DNA of 64,000 nucleotides from Cernens ardua (GCF_051251085.1 NZ_JBPCZH010000006.1:168505-232504); one strand, 5' to 3'; positions 1-9,213 are shown, counted from the first letter of the stretch. Notes: generated by a model from the sequence alone, not told the origin. Numbers and translations are program-made.

Positions 1-698
1 GCTCCACGCGAAATCAGCCAGTTCGCACTTTCAGGGATAAAGAAACGGGCAACCGTAATGACAATCGCCGGGGCTAACGCCGTGGCATACATCCAACGCC
101 AGGCATTCAGTGCCGGATGCATGATCAGCACGATGGCACCGATTCCAATTCCGCACATGGCCCCGATGGCCTGGAAGGCAAATGCCCCTAGCACCATTCG
201 TCCACGGGACTGACTGGGAAGGTTTTCAGAAAGAATCATGTGCGCCGTAGGATAATCACATCCCAATGCCATGCCCAACCCGAAGAGGCATACCACCAAC
301 ATGGTATAGCTGGTACAGCAGATAAGCAGGACAAGAAAAGCAAGGAAGATGATCATTTCCGCAATAAACATTCGCTTGCGGCCAAAGTGATCCGACATTC
401 CCCCAAGAAGAAAAGAGCCCACCAGAATACCGGCCAGAGTAGCAGAGGTGATCAACCCTTTTTCCGTGGCACCAATATGGAACTGGGCGGCAATAAGGGG
501 AAGGGATACGCCTCCCATGAAGACAACGAACCCTTCAAAGAACTTGCCAGCGGCAGCCAGCGCCCAGATAGCCCACTGCATGGAAGACATGGGTGTAGAA
601 CGGGAAGGAGAACCATCCGGCCATGACGGGACTTCGTCAATATACTCCTGGACTGTTTTACCCCGGAATGAAGTAGAGGACTCTACAGCAATATTCAT
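1..698 (-). CDS. MFS (sugar-porter-like) transporter, N-terminal part, truncated by window edge
   Basis: This reading frame starts at an ATG at 698 and stays open for 232 codons until the window edge, so the C-terminal half is missing. The product has a polar N-terminus of about 40 residues followed by hydrophobic segments typical of a major facilitator transporter. MFS motif A is clear at residues 100-109 (G-x-MSDHFGRKR), and a second family signature (PESANWLISR) follows near the end of the visible part. It would be an inner-membrane secondary transporter. It lies 147 bases downstream of nagA on the same strand, so an amino-sugar or sugar substrate is possible, but this is inferred from context only. 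A GAGAG-type ribosome binding site precedes the start. Confidence 0.85.
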   Translation of the reverse strand, partial: MNIAVESSTSFRGKTVQEYIDEVPSWPDGSPSRSTPMSSMQWAIWALAAAGKFFEGFVVFMGGVSLPLIAAQFHIGATEKGLITSATLAGILVGSFLLGGMSDHFGRKRMFIAEMIIFLAFLVLLICCTSYTMLVVCLFGLGMALGCDYPTAHMILSENLPSQSRGRMVLGAFAFQAIGAMCGIGIGAIVLIMHPALNAWRWMYATALAPAIVITVARFFIPESANWLISRG

Positions 699-844
699 CG
701 ACTCTCACTCGGACAATTGAAAAATGGGGAGCACGCAGCAGTGTGCTCATCATCGTTTCTTTATGTACAGTATGAAAGCCTCAAATGACGGTAATGTTAC
801 AGTCGTCTCAAAATGACATGGCGAATGGTGAAAACAGAATCCAA

Positions 845-1966
845 TTAGAGCACCATCTGCCCAGCGCTGTAGGTTCGCTGTAATTCAAGGTGTTCATCCA
901 GCACAACCATGTCAGCACGATATCCCTCCCTTAATTGCCCTCTATCCTCCAGACCAAGATACTGCGCGGGTATCGTCGCCACACGTGCACTGGCATCGGC
1001 AAGGGAACGACCAATACTGACGAGATTCCGTACGGCCTGATCCAGCGTCAACGTACTGCCTGCCAAGGCCCCATTTGCCAATCGAACACACCGGCCATGC
1101 TTGAAAACCTGCTGAGTCCCAAGTCGATATTCCCCATCGGGCATACCGCAGGCAGCCGTCCCGTCGGTGATGGCATACAGATTAGGAATGGCTCTGAAGG
1201 CCACATTCAACGCACCTTGATGCACATGTTCAAGGTCTGGGATCACTTCGGCATACTCGGCGTTTGCCAATGCGAAGCCCAAAATACCCGGTGCCCGATG
1301 GGAAAAGGGCGTCATCGCGTTATAGAGGTGGGTAAAGCCTGCCACTCCTGCATGATAATAGTGTGCTGCCGTATCATAGTCGGCCAGCGTATGACCGGCC
1401 TGCACACGGACTTCCTGTGCCAACAGCCACTCCAATGCGCCGTTATTCTGTAAGCATTCAGGCGCCAACGTAATGACCTTGAGAGGCACAAGGTGCTGAT
1501 ACTGCTGCAGTTCCTCAATCGTACAGACACGCGTCGCATCCGGTTGAGCCCCCAGTTTCTTCGGGTTGATATAGGGCCCTTCCAAATGAACACCAATGAC
1601 ATCTGCGGTACTGATAGTTCCTGATGAAGATGATTCAGACTGCCGCCTCCTAAAGGCTGCAATACCCTCCAACGCATTAAGAATATCGGCATGGCTGGCG
1701 GTCATCGTCGTCGCCAACAATGTGGTCGTTCCATGTTGTGCATGGGTCTTTGCAATAGTCTCAAGGGCGTCCCCGCCTTCCATCACATCACGCCCACCGC
1801 CACCATGGACATGGAGATCAATAAACCCGGGGAGAATGTAGGGCGGCTGTATGGCGTGTTCTTCTACCGTATTCCCCTCAATGCGGACTAGTGTTTCGCC
1901 TTCCCAATAAAGCGTCCCTTGAATCCAGCCCCGAGGTGTCAAAATAGCGCCGGTTAATGTGTTCAT
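845..1966 (-). CDS. nagA: N-acetylglucosamine-6-phosphate deacetylase NagA
   Basis: NagA removes the acetyl group from GlcNAc-6-phosphate to give GlcN-6-phosphate in the cytoplasm. The 373-residue product has the amidohydrolase metal motif H52-V-H54 in GFIDLHVHGGGG, the metal-binding Glu129 in HLEGP, His192 (AGHT), His213 (THLYNAM) and the catalytic Asp268 (ITDGT). The HxH form of the first motif is that of many bacterial NagA proteins, whereas E. coli has QLNG there. Length is normal. It follows the ROK kinase gene by 59 bases on the same strand, so the two probably form an operon that makes and then deacetylates GlcNAc-6-P. No nagB deaminase is visible in the window. Confidence 0.95.
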   Translation of the reverse strand: MNTLTGAILTPRGWIQGTLYWEGETLVRIEGNTVEEHAIQPPYILPGFIDLHVHGGGGRDVMEGGDALETIAKTHAQHGTTTLLATTMTASHADILNALEGIAAFRRRQSESSSSGTISTADVIGVHLEGPYINPKKLGAQPDATRVCTIEELQQYQHLVPLKVITLAPECLQNNGALEWLLAQEVRVQAGHTLADYDTAAHYYHAGVAGFTHLYNAMTPFSHRAPGILGFALANAEYAEVIPDLEHVHQGALNVAFRAIPNLYAITDGTAACGMPDGEYRLGTQQVFKHGRCVRLANGALAGSTLTLDQAVRNLVSIGRSLADASARVATIPAQYLGLEDRGQLREGYRADMVVLDEHLELQRTYSAGQMVL

Positions 1967-2025
1967 TGTTCTACCTGATTATCCCGTTGTTACCTGTTCT
2001 TTCATCCTGCACGAACATTATCAGC

Positions 2026-2940
2026 CTACTGATCTGCCAGTTGCCGACCAAACATGGCGGCGCCACGAACGCCACTGGAATCCCCTTGCGTCGCTCGGCG
2101 TACCAGGGGAAGCGGTGTATCCGGGAAATAGTGTTTACGAATACCGGCCGGTATACCCGCGACCACTTCGTCAATGAGCGAAATGCCGCCACCCAATACG
2201 ATAACCTGAGGGTTGATCAGTTTGACCAGATTAGCCAATGCGCTCCCCAGGATATCCTGATGAATATCAAAGACCCGCCGCGCCTCGGCTTTTCCATTTC
2301 TGAGATCAGCCACCCATCGTTGTGTGGTTGCGCCCGTTACACCCTGCCGTTCATATAGCCCTGCCAACCCGGGGCCGGCAATGTACTTTTCGAGGCATCC
2401 CGTTAGGCCACAACCACACGTGAGTAATGGCAATGTATAAAGCGACTGCAATTGCGCAGGCAACGGCAAATGCCCCCACTCACCCATAAGCTCATTCACT
2501 ACAACACCGCGGATCGCAATACCCGCACCTGCCCCTGTACCCAGTATTGCCCCGACTACCTGTTGGTAACCTTCAGCAGCACCACCGGCATGCATTTCGG
2601 AATGAGTGAAACAGACACTGTCTTTGTCTATCGAGAGCGAACGCCCGATTCTGTCTGCTAAAAGCGCTTGGCCGTCAGGTTGATTCAGACACGGAATATT
2701 GGCCGAAAGGATAGAACCATCCTGCTTGACAACACCGGGAACTCCCATACCCACACTTCCCCTGACCTCAAAGCGTTGATCGGCTTCCGAGACCATCCTG
2801 TTCAATACAGAAGCAAAGGCATCGAAGTCATCGACGGGAGTAGGTTCACGCCACCGGTCCAGTAACTGCCACTGTTCATCGAAGACGGCCATTTCCATCT
2901 TCGTGCCTCCGACATCAATTCCGTAACTGAGCTGGCTCAT
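2026..2940 (-). CDS. nagK: ROK-family N-acetylglucosamine kinase (NagK-like)
   Basis: The product resembles E. coli NagK, which phosphorylates GlcNAc recovered from cell-wall turnover. I choose the ATG at 2940 (304 residues), because AAAGGG lies about seven bases upstream and the ATP-binding motif GIDVGGTK then starts at residue 7. The frame is open further upstream to 3018, but that start has no good ribosome binding site. The ROK zinc motif is complete (C175, C177, C182, with H157 in GEWGHLPLP). The catalytic Asp107 is kept, but the usual DNDAN around it reads DKDSV, replacing a normally sugar-contacting Asn with Lys. The fold and family are clear; the exact sugar is less so. It is co-directional with nagA. 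Confidence 0.85.
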   Translation of the reverse strand: MSQLSYGIDVGGTKMEMAVFDEQWQLLDRWREPTPVDDFDAFASVLNRMVSEADQRFEVRGSVGMGVPGVVKQDGSILSANIPCLNQPDGQALLADRIGRSLSIDKDSVCFTHSEMHAGGAAEGYQQVVGAILGTGAGAGIAIRGVVVNELMGEWGHLPLPAQLQSLYTLPLLTCGCGLTGCLEKYIAGPGLAGLYERQGVTGATTQRWVADLRNGKAEARRVFDIHQDILGSALANLVKLINPQVIVLGGGISLIDEVVAGIPAGIRKHYFPDTPLPLVRRATQGDSSGVRGAAMFGRQLADQ

Positions 2941-3070
2941 AAAGGCCCTTTGGTATGTGGTTCCTGTTTCAGTATTCATGGCAGCATACCACTTTTTTGA
3001 CGGCTGCCGTTTTAGCACTTGTTGCTCTGATGGGGCTCACGCCCAGGGAAGGTTTACTCTTCCGCACATA

Positions 3071-3142
3071 AAAAAGCCACGTTAAAGCAAAATCTGCTGA
3101 CAACGTGGCTTTTTCTACAAGTGCCTTTTTAACAAGGCACTT
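3071..3142 (-). terminator. Two consecutive hairpins, intrinsic terminator of the NCS1 permease gene
   Basis: Arms 3071-3083 and 3102-3114 pair perfectly over 13 bases and, read on the minus strand, end in a run of five T. A second perfect 9-bp inverted repeat, 3119-3127 with 3134-3142, precedes it. Both lie just after the permease stop codon. The A/T flanks make the first hairpin potentially bidirectional. Confidence 0.85.
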
Positions 3143-3164
3143 CTCAGTGATGGCTTACCGCTTT

Positions 3165-4655
3165 TTAAACTAGCTCTTCGTCCACCTTACCTTCCTTGAC
3201 AGCCATACGGGCTTCTTTCTTGACGTCAAGATTCAGGCATACCAGCCAGTACACGATGGCGGCCACCGGAAGCCCAATGAACATCGAAATATCGATACCG
3301 TGAGTATATTTGACAGCAAAACCAGTGAAGGGCTCGGTCACCATGAAGGGTACCATCGCCAACAATCCCACCAGATACGCAAAGATACCACGGAACCCCC
3401 AGCGTCCGTAGATGCCTTTCGGGTTAAATATCTCACTGATGACATAGCGCCCGCGTCTGACCAGAAAGTAATCTGCCAGGTTAACGGCTGTCCATGGCGT
3501 GAAAACATAAGCCATAAAGATCATCACGTTGGCGTAGAAAGTATTAAAGCCACTGGGACCAATCATTTGCGCAATGACGGAGATACCGGCAAAAAGGACC
3601 AGCACGGAAACGACACGAAGTGTGCGCGTAGGTTTGACCGGAATGAACGAATCCAGAATCGAGATCAGCGTCAAACTACCGCCATACTGGTTCAGCGACA
3701 TGATGGAGACGAGGCCGATCACCATGGTGAGCAATGCAATCGTGCCACCCCCATGAACAAATTCATTACATGCGATGGCAACCGCAGTGCTGGGGTCCAT
3801 TCCAGGTGCCTTGCTGCCCGCCAGAATACCAATAATGAAGACCCAAACACCTGCCAGCACACTGGGGAAATAGGTCCAGAAAAAGATGCTTTTTACGGGC
3901 GTGTTGGCAGGCAGGTAACGTGAGTAGTCAGAGACATACGGTGCCCAGCCCAGCTGGAATCCACTCACCACTACAAATATGGAAAAGAAATCAACCGCAT
4001 TGAATTGGTTGAATGAGAGCATCGACCAGCTCAGATCCACATGATAGAACGCTGCAATGGTAATAAAGACGGTCACCAGCATCAGCGGAATGGCCATGAT
4101 GCGGTTGATCAAATGGATCATCTTGTAGCCCATGATAGCGATGATCGTTCCTATTCCGCCAAAGAGCAGATACGCGACCCAAGGGGGCGTTCCAAACAGA
4201 TACTCCCCTGCCGAGCCCGAAATAATGGCATCCGAAATATTGTAGGCACCGTAGTTGATCAGTGCGAATATCCATACAGATATGGCTGCACCTACATAAC
4301 CGAACTGAGGACGTGACTGCACCAATTGTGGCAAACCAAGATGAGGCCCTTGCGAAGCATGGAAAGCCATGAAAATGGTACCGAACAAAGCCCCCACGAC
4401 CGTCGCAACAATCGTCCACATCAGGCTTTGATGAGCCCCCATGGAGACAGCTGCAACACCAGTCGCCATGGGCGTAATGTTCATGTTGGAGACGAACCAG
4501 ACAGCGCCCACATGCCAGGGTTTGCCATGACGGTCGGAGATGGGAATCCAGTCGACCGAGTGTACCTCGACCTGACTGTCGTTATTGCCGCCATCTGCTG
4601 CTGGTGAAGCCTGACCACCCGGCGTATTGATGTTCTCGTTGCCGCTTGATGCCAT
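3165..4655 (-). CDS. NCS1-family permease (purine/cytosine/allantoin-type)
   Basis: This 496-residue inner-membrane protein matches the nucleobase:cation symporter-1 family by layout. It has a polar N-terminus of about 40 residues, the segment VDWIPISDRHGKPWH before the first membrane helix, and about 12 hydrophobic segments. Family members import nucleobases, hydantoins, allantoin or related compounds with H+ or Na+. The substrate cannot be read from the sequence. No catabolic enzyme for a nucleobase lies next to it. The start is supported by CTGGAG about eight bases upstream. It has its own terminator and a 436-base upstream region, so it is probably a single-gene unit. Confidence 0.88.
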   Translation of the reverse strand: MASSGNENINTPGGQASPAADGGNNDSQVEVHSVDWIPISDRHGKPWHVGAVWFVSNMNITPMATGVAAVSMGAHQSLMWTIVATVVGALFGTIFMAFHASQGPHLGLPQLVQSRPQFGYVGAAISVWIFALINYGAYNISDAIISGSAGEYLFGTPPWVAYLLFGGIGTIIAIMGYKMIHLINRIMAIPLMLVTVFITIAAFYHVDLSWSMLSFNQFNAVDFFSIFVVVSGFQLGWAPYVSDYSRYLPANTPVKSIFFWTYFPSVLAGVWVFIIGILAGSKAPGMDPSTAVAIACNEFVHGGGTIALLTMVIGLVSIMSLNQYGGSLTLISILDSFIPVKPTRTLRVVSVLVLFAGISVIAQMIGPSGFNTFYANVMIFMAYVFTPWTAVNLADYFLVRRGRYVISEIFNPKGIYGRWGFRGIFAYLVGLLAMVPFMVTEPFTGFAVKYTHGIDISMFIGLPVAAIVYWLVCLNLDVKKEARMAVKEGKVDEELV

Positions 4656-5091
4656 ATATTTCTCCAGAAAAAGATGTGAATACTTTATATCGTTTTTAAA
4701 TAATCATTTTGTGAGGGTAGTAGTTCCCTCAGAGAAGTTCTCTTAGAGAAGATACTTTAAAGAGAATGGGACATCGTTGTGCAGTACACACCATGAACCA
4801 TAAATACTTCTTATGAATCATGCAATTATATCATTAATTTTGGTTATATTTTAGAGCGTAAAGTGAATCTTTACCGTGAAGAGCAGTAATTCAGTTTGAA
4901 ATAAGCGCTTCTGCCAGTAGGCCAGCTCTTTGTTAAGATAGCGTGAGTCAGCGCTGAACGTTAGTGATTATTCTTGCCATGTCGCATTTAGACACTTCTG
5001 CTGACTGGCACTATGGTTAACCCCTGATTGCGCTTCCTCAGACAACCAACAGGCTTTCCCCTAGGATGATACAACAAGGAATGAGTCCGAA
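4656..5091. other. Divergent intergenic region, NCS1 permease and anmK
   Basis: This AT-rich stretch must hold promoters for both flanking genes. A GAGGG/CCCTC hairpin lies at 4713-4730, followed by repeated AGAGAA/TTCTCT elements to about 4756. I see no open reading frame, tRNA or known riboswitch in it. Confidence 0.6.
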
Positions 5092-6213
5092 ATGAACAAG
5101 TGGTCCATCGGCTTGATGACAGGCACAGTGCTGGATGGCTTCATCGATATTGCAGCGATTCGTAGTAACGGCGTAACCATTGATGAATTTGGTCCTTATG
5201 AGCTGGTCGCGTATCCCGACGATATACGCCCGCTTCTTGTTGAGGCGATGGATGCAGCGCGGGCATGGAATTTCGAAGGGCCTGAGCCCGCCATCTTCCG
5301 CGAAGCTGAAACACGCTTGAGCAAGGCTCAGGCAGAGGCTGTTGCTCACTTTCTTGAGCAACAGGGGATCAGCCCTTCCGAGGTGGAGGTCATCGGCTTT
5401 CATGGTCAAACGGTACTTCATGCCGCCCCGACCCCCGAACGTAAGGGGGCAACCCGTCAGCTGGGCGATGGACAGTTAATGGCAGACCATCTAGGGATTG
5501 ATGTTGTCTATGACTTTCGTTCTGCCGATGTGGAAAATGGTGGTCAGGGGGCGCCTTTGGCAGCGGTCTATCATCAGGCTCTGTTACGTTCACTTCCCCG
5601 GAAAGCGCACTGGGCGATACTGAATTTGGGGGGAGTGGGCAATATTTCCGCCGTGGAAGGGGATACCCTGATTGCATTTGATACGGGGCCAGCCAATGCG
5701 CCGATCAATGACTGGATCTACCAACACTCAGGTAAAATCATGGATAAAGACGGTGTGCTTGCGGCAAATGGACAGGTAGATGAACCCCGCCTAGAGCGCC
5801 TCCTGAGGCATCCCTACTTTACCGCGCCCTATCCCAAATCGCTTGACCGCTTCGATTTTATGGCGTCCATGGCAGATGGGCTGAACGAAGCCGATGGTGC
5901 CGCCACATTAACCGCCTTCACAGCAGGTGCGGTCGCTAAAGGGATCGCTTTGTTATCTGAACGGCCCGAGGGGTTGATCGTCTGCGGTGGCGGGCGTCGC
6001 AATCCAACCCTGATGAAGGAAATTGCCCAGCGTTGCCAACTGGACGTCATCCCTGCCGAAGAGGTTGGCCTGAGAGGGGATGCTGTAGAAGCAGAATGCT
6101 TTGCTTTTCTGGCAGAACGCACACTGCATGACTTGCCCTTGAGCTTCCCCGGCACCACGGGAGTCGCAGCACCGCAGCGCGGGGGAAGGATAGCGAGAGC
6201 CAGGAAACTGTAA
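5092..6213 (+). CDS. anmK: Anhydro-N-acetylmuramic acid kinase AnmK
   Basis: AnmK opens and phosphorylates 1,6-anhydro-MurNAc released during peptidoglycan recycling, giving MurNAc-6-phosphate. The 373-residue product has the N-terminal phosphate motif GLMTGTVLDG at residues 7-16, GFHGQT at 102-107, NLGGVGNIS at 178-186 and the catalytic segment AFDTGPANAPIND with Asp197. The wording MTGTVLDG instead of MSGTSLDG, FDTGPA instead of FDTGPG, and the spacing before RQLGDGQLMAD resemble the alphaproteobacterial branch as I remember it. AAGGA lies about 12 bases before the ATG. No murQ or murP is nearby. It stands alone on the plus strand. Confidence 0.92.
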   Translation: MNKWSIGLMTGTVLDGFIDIAAIRSNGVTIDEFGPYELVAYPDDIRPLLVEAMDAARAWNFEGPEPAIFREAETRLSKAQAEAVAHFLEQQGISPSEVEVIGFHGQTVLHAAPTPERKGATRQLGDGQLMADHLGIDVVYDFRSADVENGGQGAPLAAVYHQALLRSLPRKAHWAILNLGGVGNISAVEGDTLIAFDTGPANAPINDWIYQHSGKIMDKDGVLAANGQVDEPRLERLLRHPYFTAPYPKSLDRFDFMASMADGLNEADGAATLTAFTAGAVAKGIALLSERPEGLIVCGGGRRNPTLMKEIAQRCQLDVIPAEEVGLRGDAVEAECFAFLAERTLHDLPLSFPGTTGVAAPQRGGRIARARKL

Positions 6214-6284
6214 TAGCAGGAAACAACTACATCAGGAAGCAATAGCAGCATGCCTTACAGGGATGGGCCCCTGGTAAAGACAGC

Positions 6285-7763
6285 TTATGGCAACAAGGGC
6301 TGAAGGTTACTGAATGGCAGATCGCTGACAAGCCACTGATGGAGCGCCCACATGACTACGTTACGAACAGCCTGTGCCTGCTGGGGAGGCGTTAATTCCT
6401 GTTGAAGCTGGTGTTCATTCTGGATCAGGCTATCGTCATAATCCTCATTATCTACAGACTGATCCACCAAGGAAGCGTCCTGACTGCCAAAGTAAGCTAA
6501 TCCATAGGTCCATAATGTGTTTGAAAGGGGATATCGACCCGGTGCGTAGGGCATGGAAAGCGCATTGAGCGCGCGTGCGTCCCCCTGCCACGCGGATTGG
6601 GTCATTAACGTAAAACCTTGCCGATAATCATGATGAACACCTTTGCCGTCATACAATAGTAAGGCCAACTCATACTCCGCCGCTGCATTATTCTGTGCTG
6701 CTGCCTTTCGATACCAACAGGCAGCACGCTTCACATTCTTGCGTACCCCCACGCCTTGCATGTACATATTTCCCAGTGTAACTTCGGCAGCAGCATCATC
6801 CCCCCACTGCACACTTTTGCGTAACCAACGATAGGCCAGCGTATTATTTTGCGGCACACCCAACCCGTATAGATACTGGAATCCAAGCTCCGTCATACCA
6901 GCGGGGTCTCCCACTGCAGCGGTGTGCCTATACCACGTTGCGGCTCGCTCAAAACCACCATTCACGGTAGCAGGCTGCATGGTTTCGAATGTTGTTTCAG
7001 GGTTGGACAACTCATGTTCAGCCGATGCACGCAGCAATATCAGTTCTTGCGTCATGGCGGCTGAAAGCCCTATCCCCTGATCATACCGTTGTAGTGTGTA
7101 ATCCTTTATTGCATATGCCTTTTGGCGTGAAGGCAACGTATTCCAGGACACGGCATCGTCACAATTCGACGGATAGTACAGTGTCCTACCGGAAAGGATA
7201 GCCAGATTGGCGAGTGCATTTTCATAAGCACCACTTCCCAAATGACCATTCAGCAAGACTTTATGGAACCAACATGCCCCTTCAGCGTAGTTGTAGGGTA
7301 CCCCCTCACCCAATACGAAATATTGACCGAGTGCATCCGCTGCCTGAACATTGCCTTGATCTGCGGCCTTACGCGCCCAATAAAGGGATTGAGCACTATT
7401 TCGGGGGACCCCAATACCGTAGGCATATAATCTACTAAGCCCATTTTGAGCCTGGCTATTCCCCTTCACGGCGGCTTGGTGATAAGCATCGAAGGTCTGC
7501 TTCAATGCATCCTCCAATCCCGGGGTATACCCGATGGTTCCACTCAGGAAAGGAACATATTGGGAAGCAGGCAAGTCTGAAAGAGCAGGATCATCGACAT
7601 TTTTAGTCTTATTGATCAATATCGCGGCGTGCGCAGGGATAATTATCGAAAAGGCAAAAAAAACAATAAGAAAGATTACAATCCATCGTGCTTGAGGAGT
7701 GCATATAACACGCTGTATACGGGCTATATTGAAACGATCCCTGAATGATAAAGAGTAGCGCAT
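6285..7763 (-). CDS. Sel1-repeat (SLR) protein with N-terminal membrane anchor
   Basis: The 492-residue product has one hydrophobic segment near residues 28-46, either a signal anchor or an uncleaved signal peptide, followed by a periplasmic-type region. At least five Sel1-like repeats are visible, such as AYGIGVPRNSAQSLYWARKAA, LYGLGVPQNNTLAYRWLRK and MQGVGVRKNVKRAACWYRK, so the body is an alpha-helical solenoid for protein contacts. Such proteins act as adaptors in envelope processes or signalling; no specific role can be assigned. The last 90 residues have no repeat and are unfamiliar. The ribosome binding site is weak (GGGG about seven bases upstream). It is divergent from a small membrane protein gene. 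Confidence 0.85.
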   Translation of the reverse strand: MRYSLSFRDRFNIARIQRVICTPQARWIVIFLIVFFAFSIIIPAHAAILINKTKNVDDPALSDLPASQYVPFLSGTIGYTPGLEDALKQTFDAYHQAAVKGNSQAQNGLSRLYAYGIGVPRNSAQSLYWARKAADQGNVQAADALGQYFVLGEGVPYNYAEGACWFHKVLLNGHLGSGAYENALANLAILSGRTLYYPSNCDDAVSWNTLPSRQKAYAIKDYTLQRYDQGIGLSAAMTQELILLRASAEHELSNPETTFETMQPATVNGGFERAATWYRHTAAVGDPAGMTELGFQYLYGLGVPQNNTLAYRWLRKSVQWGDDAAAEVTLGNMYMQGVGVRKNVKRAACWYRKAAAQNNAAAEYELALLLYDGKGVHHDYRQGFTLMTQSAWQGDARALNALSMPYAPGRYPLSNTLWTYGLAYFGSQDASLVDQSVDNEDYDDSLIQNEHQLQQELTPPQQAQAVRNVVMWALHQWLVSDLPFSNLQPLLP

Positions 7764-7814
7764 ACCATACCCCGAATTTTAATCATTATTTTGATTCCCG
7801 AGATAACTATAGGG

Positions 7815-8138
7815 ATGGAAAAGGGGGTAATCGTTCAAGGAGAAAGGAAAAATCAAGTACATTTCGCCGTTATTATTACGGTGTTTATGGTACTCCTGTA
7901 TATCAGTAGTACCCTGTGTACTGCTGCTCCATTTGCGCTCACCAGGCATCCTCCCAAATGGTCACTACATGTTGGTGCGCTATGCCCCTTTCTCGCCCTG
8001 ATTTTATTGAATCCTTTTACGCGCGATCCAACAGCAACATCAGTGCCCATCATCGTTATGTTGGCCATCGGCATTTTTTCATTTTCACGCGCTGAAAAGC
8101 GCTTGGCGAAAGAGGATTGGGTAATCGAGAATGATTAG
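7815..8138 (+). CDS. Small hypothetical membrane protein
   Basis: I do not recognise this gene. The 107-residue frame from the ATG at 7815 encodes three hydrophobic stretches (around VIITVFMVLLYISS, ALCPFLALILL and PIIVMLAIGIFSF) and ends in a charged tail, a credible small inner-membrane protein. The frame also opens eight codons earlier with TTG at 7791. The ribosome binding site AGGG touches the ATG directly, which is poor spacing, so the start is uncertain. It is divergent from the Sel1 gene and could work with it, but that is a guess. It could also be a chance frame. Confidence 0.5.
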   Translation: MEKGVIVQGERKNQVHFAVIITVFMVLLYISSTLCTAAPFALTRHPPKWSLHVGALCPFLALILLNPFTRDPTATSVPIIVMLAIGIFSFSRAEKRLAKEDWVIEND

Positions 8139-8229
8139 GAAAGGATAATGCCTATTCCTTGCCATAATGTTCAAACCACCCTTCACGGGTGATTGCCCAA
8201 ATGTCGGCGGGCTGTAGTCCTACAGATGC

Positions 8230-9213
8230 TCACCCATTCACATCCACGACCACCCTACCCCTCACGTTGCCCTCTAACAGCAAATGCGCATGGGAGATGG
8301 CATCCTCTAACGGAATGGTACGACTGATATTATCCAACAGTGTGTTATCCAATGTGTTTTCGAGCAGGCCCCATGCTTCAATGCGCCGCTCATAAGGTTG
8401 GGTCACGCTATTAATACCCAGCAGGCTAATGCCTCGGAGAATAAAGGGGGCAACCGTAGCAGGGAAATCCATCCCCTGTGCCAAACCGCAACTTGCAACA
8501 GCACCCTCTGGCTGGGTCGCTGCACAGGCATTGACGAGGGTATGACTTCCCACAGAATCTATGGCCGCTGCCCAGCGTACTTTACCCAGTGGACGCCCCG
8601 GTTCAGAGAGTGCCTGTCGGGGAATAATCTCACTCGCTCCCAGTGTTTTCAGAAACGATTCCTCTTCAGGACGCCCGGTGGAAGCGATCACGGAGTAACC
8701 ACGCTTTGCCAATAATGCAATCGCATAACTCCCCACCCCGCCGTTGGCACCTGTCACGAGCACAGGGCCATTACTCGGCGTTAGGCCATGCCGCTCAAGT
8801 GCCATGACAGAAAGGGCTGCGGTATAGCCCGCCGTACCGATCGCCATGGCCTGATACTCGCTTAGCGTTTTAGGCAGTGGAATGAGCCAGTCACCATTCA
8901 CAACGGCTTTCTGTGACAGGCCTCCCCAATGGGATTCACCGATGCCCCATCCATTCAATACGACGTTGTCTCCTGCCTGGTAACGTGGATGTTGGCTGGC
9001 AGTGACCGTTCCCGCCAAATCAATACCCGGCACCATGGGAAAGCGACGGACTACTGGCCCTTTGCCCGTAATGGCCAGAGCATCCTTATAGTTCAGCGTG
9101 GAGTAGGCCACATCAATGCAAACATTCCCCTCCATCAATTCGTGATCACCGATATCACGTAAGCGGGCGTGACTCTTTCCATCAGCCTGTGAAATCACAA
9201 TTCCTTTGAACAT
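8230..9213 (-). CDS. acuI: AcuI/YhdH-type acryloyl-CoA reductase (NADPH), MDR superfamily
   Basis: The product is close to E. coli AcuI (YhdH), a zinc-free medium-chain reductase that turns toxic acryloyl-CoA into propionyl-CoA using NADPH. Shared blocks include YSTLNYKDALAITGKG, FPMVPGIDLAGTV, GWGIGESHWGGL and the nucleotide-binding VTGANGGVGSYAIALL. The chosen ATG at 9213 gives 327 residues, beside 324 in E. coli, and has AAGG about seven bases upstream. The 21 extra residues possible from 9276 do not fit the family. It stands alone on the minus strand. Its presence suggests exposure to acrylate, dimethylsulfoniopropionate breakdown products or 3-hydroxypropionate, which is an inference. 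Confidence 0.93.
   Translation of the reverse strand: MFKGIVISQADGKSHARLRDIGDHELMEGNVCIDVAYSTLNYKDALAITGKGPVVRRFPMVPGIDLAGTVTASQHPRYQAGDNVVLNGWGIGESHWGGLSQKAVVNGDWLIPLPKTLSEYQAMAIGTAGYTAALSVMALERHGLTPSNGPVLVTGANGGVGSYAIALLAKRGYSVIASTGRPEEESFLKTLGASEIIPRQALSEPGRPLGKVRWAAAIDSVGSHTLVNACAATQPEGAVASCGLAQGMDFPATVAPFILRGISLLGINSVTQPYERRIEAWGLLENTLDNTLLDNISRTIPLEDAISHAHLLLEGNVRGRVVVDVNG

Noticed and set aside
3000..3150. Inverted repeats as an insertion-sequence end
   Set aside because: They behave as terminator hairpins; there is no transposase or target duplication.
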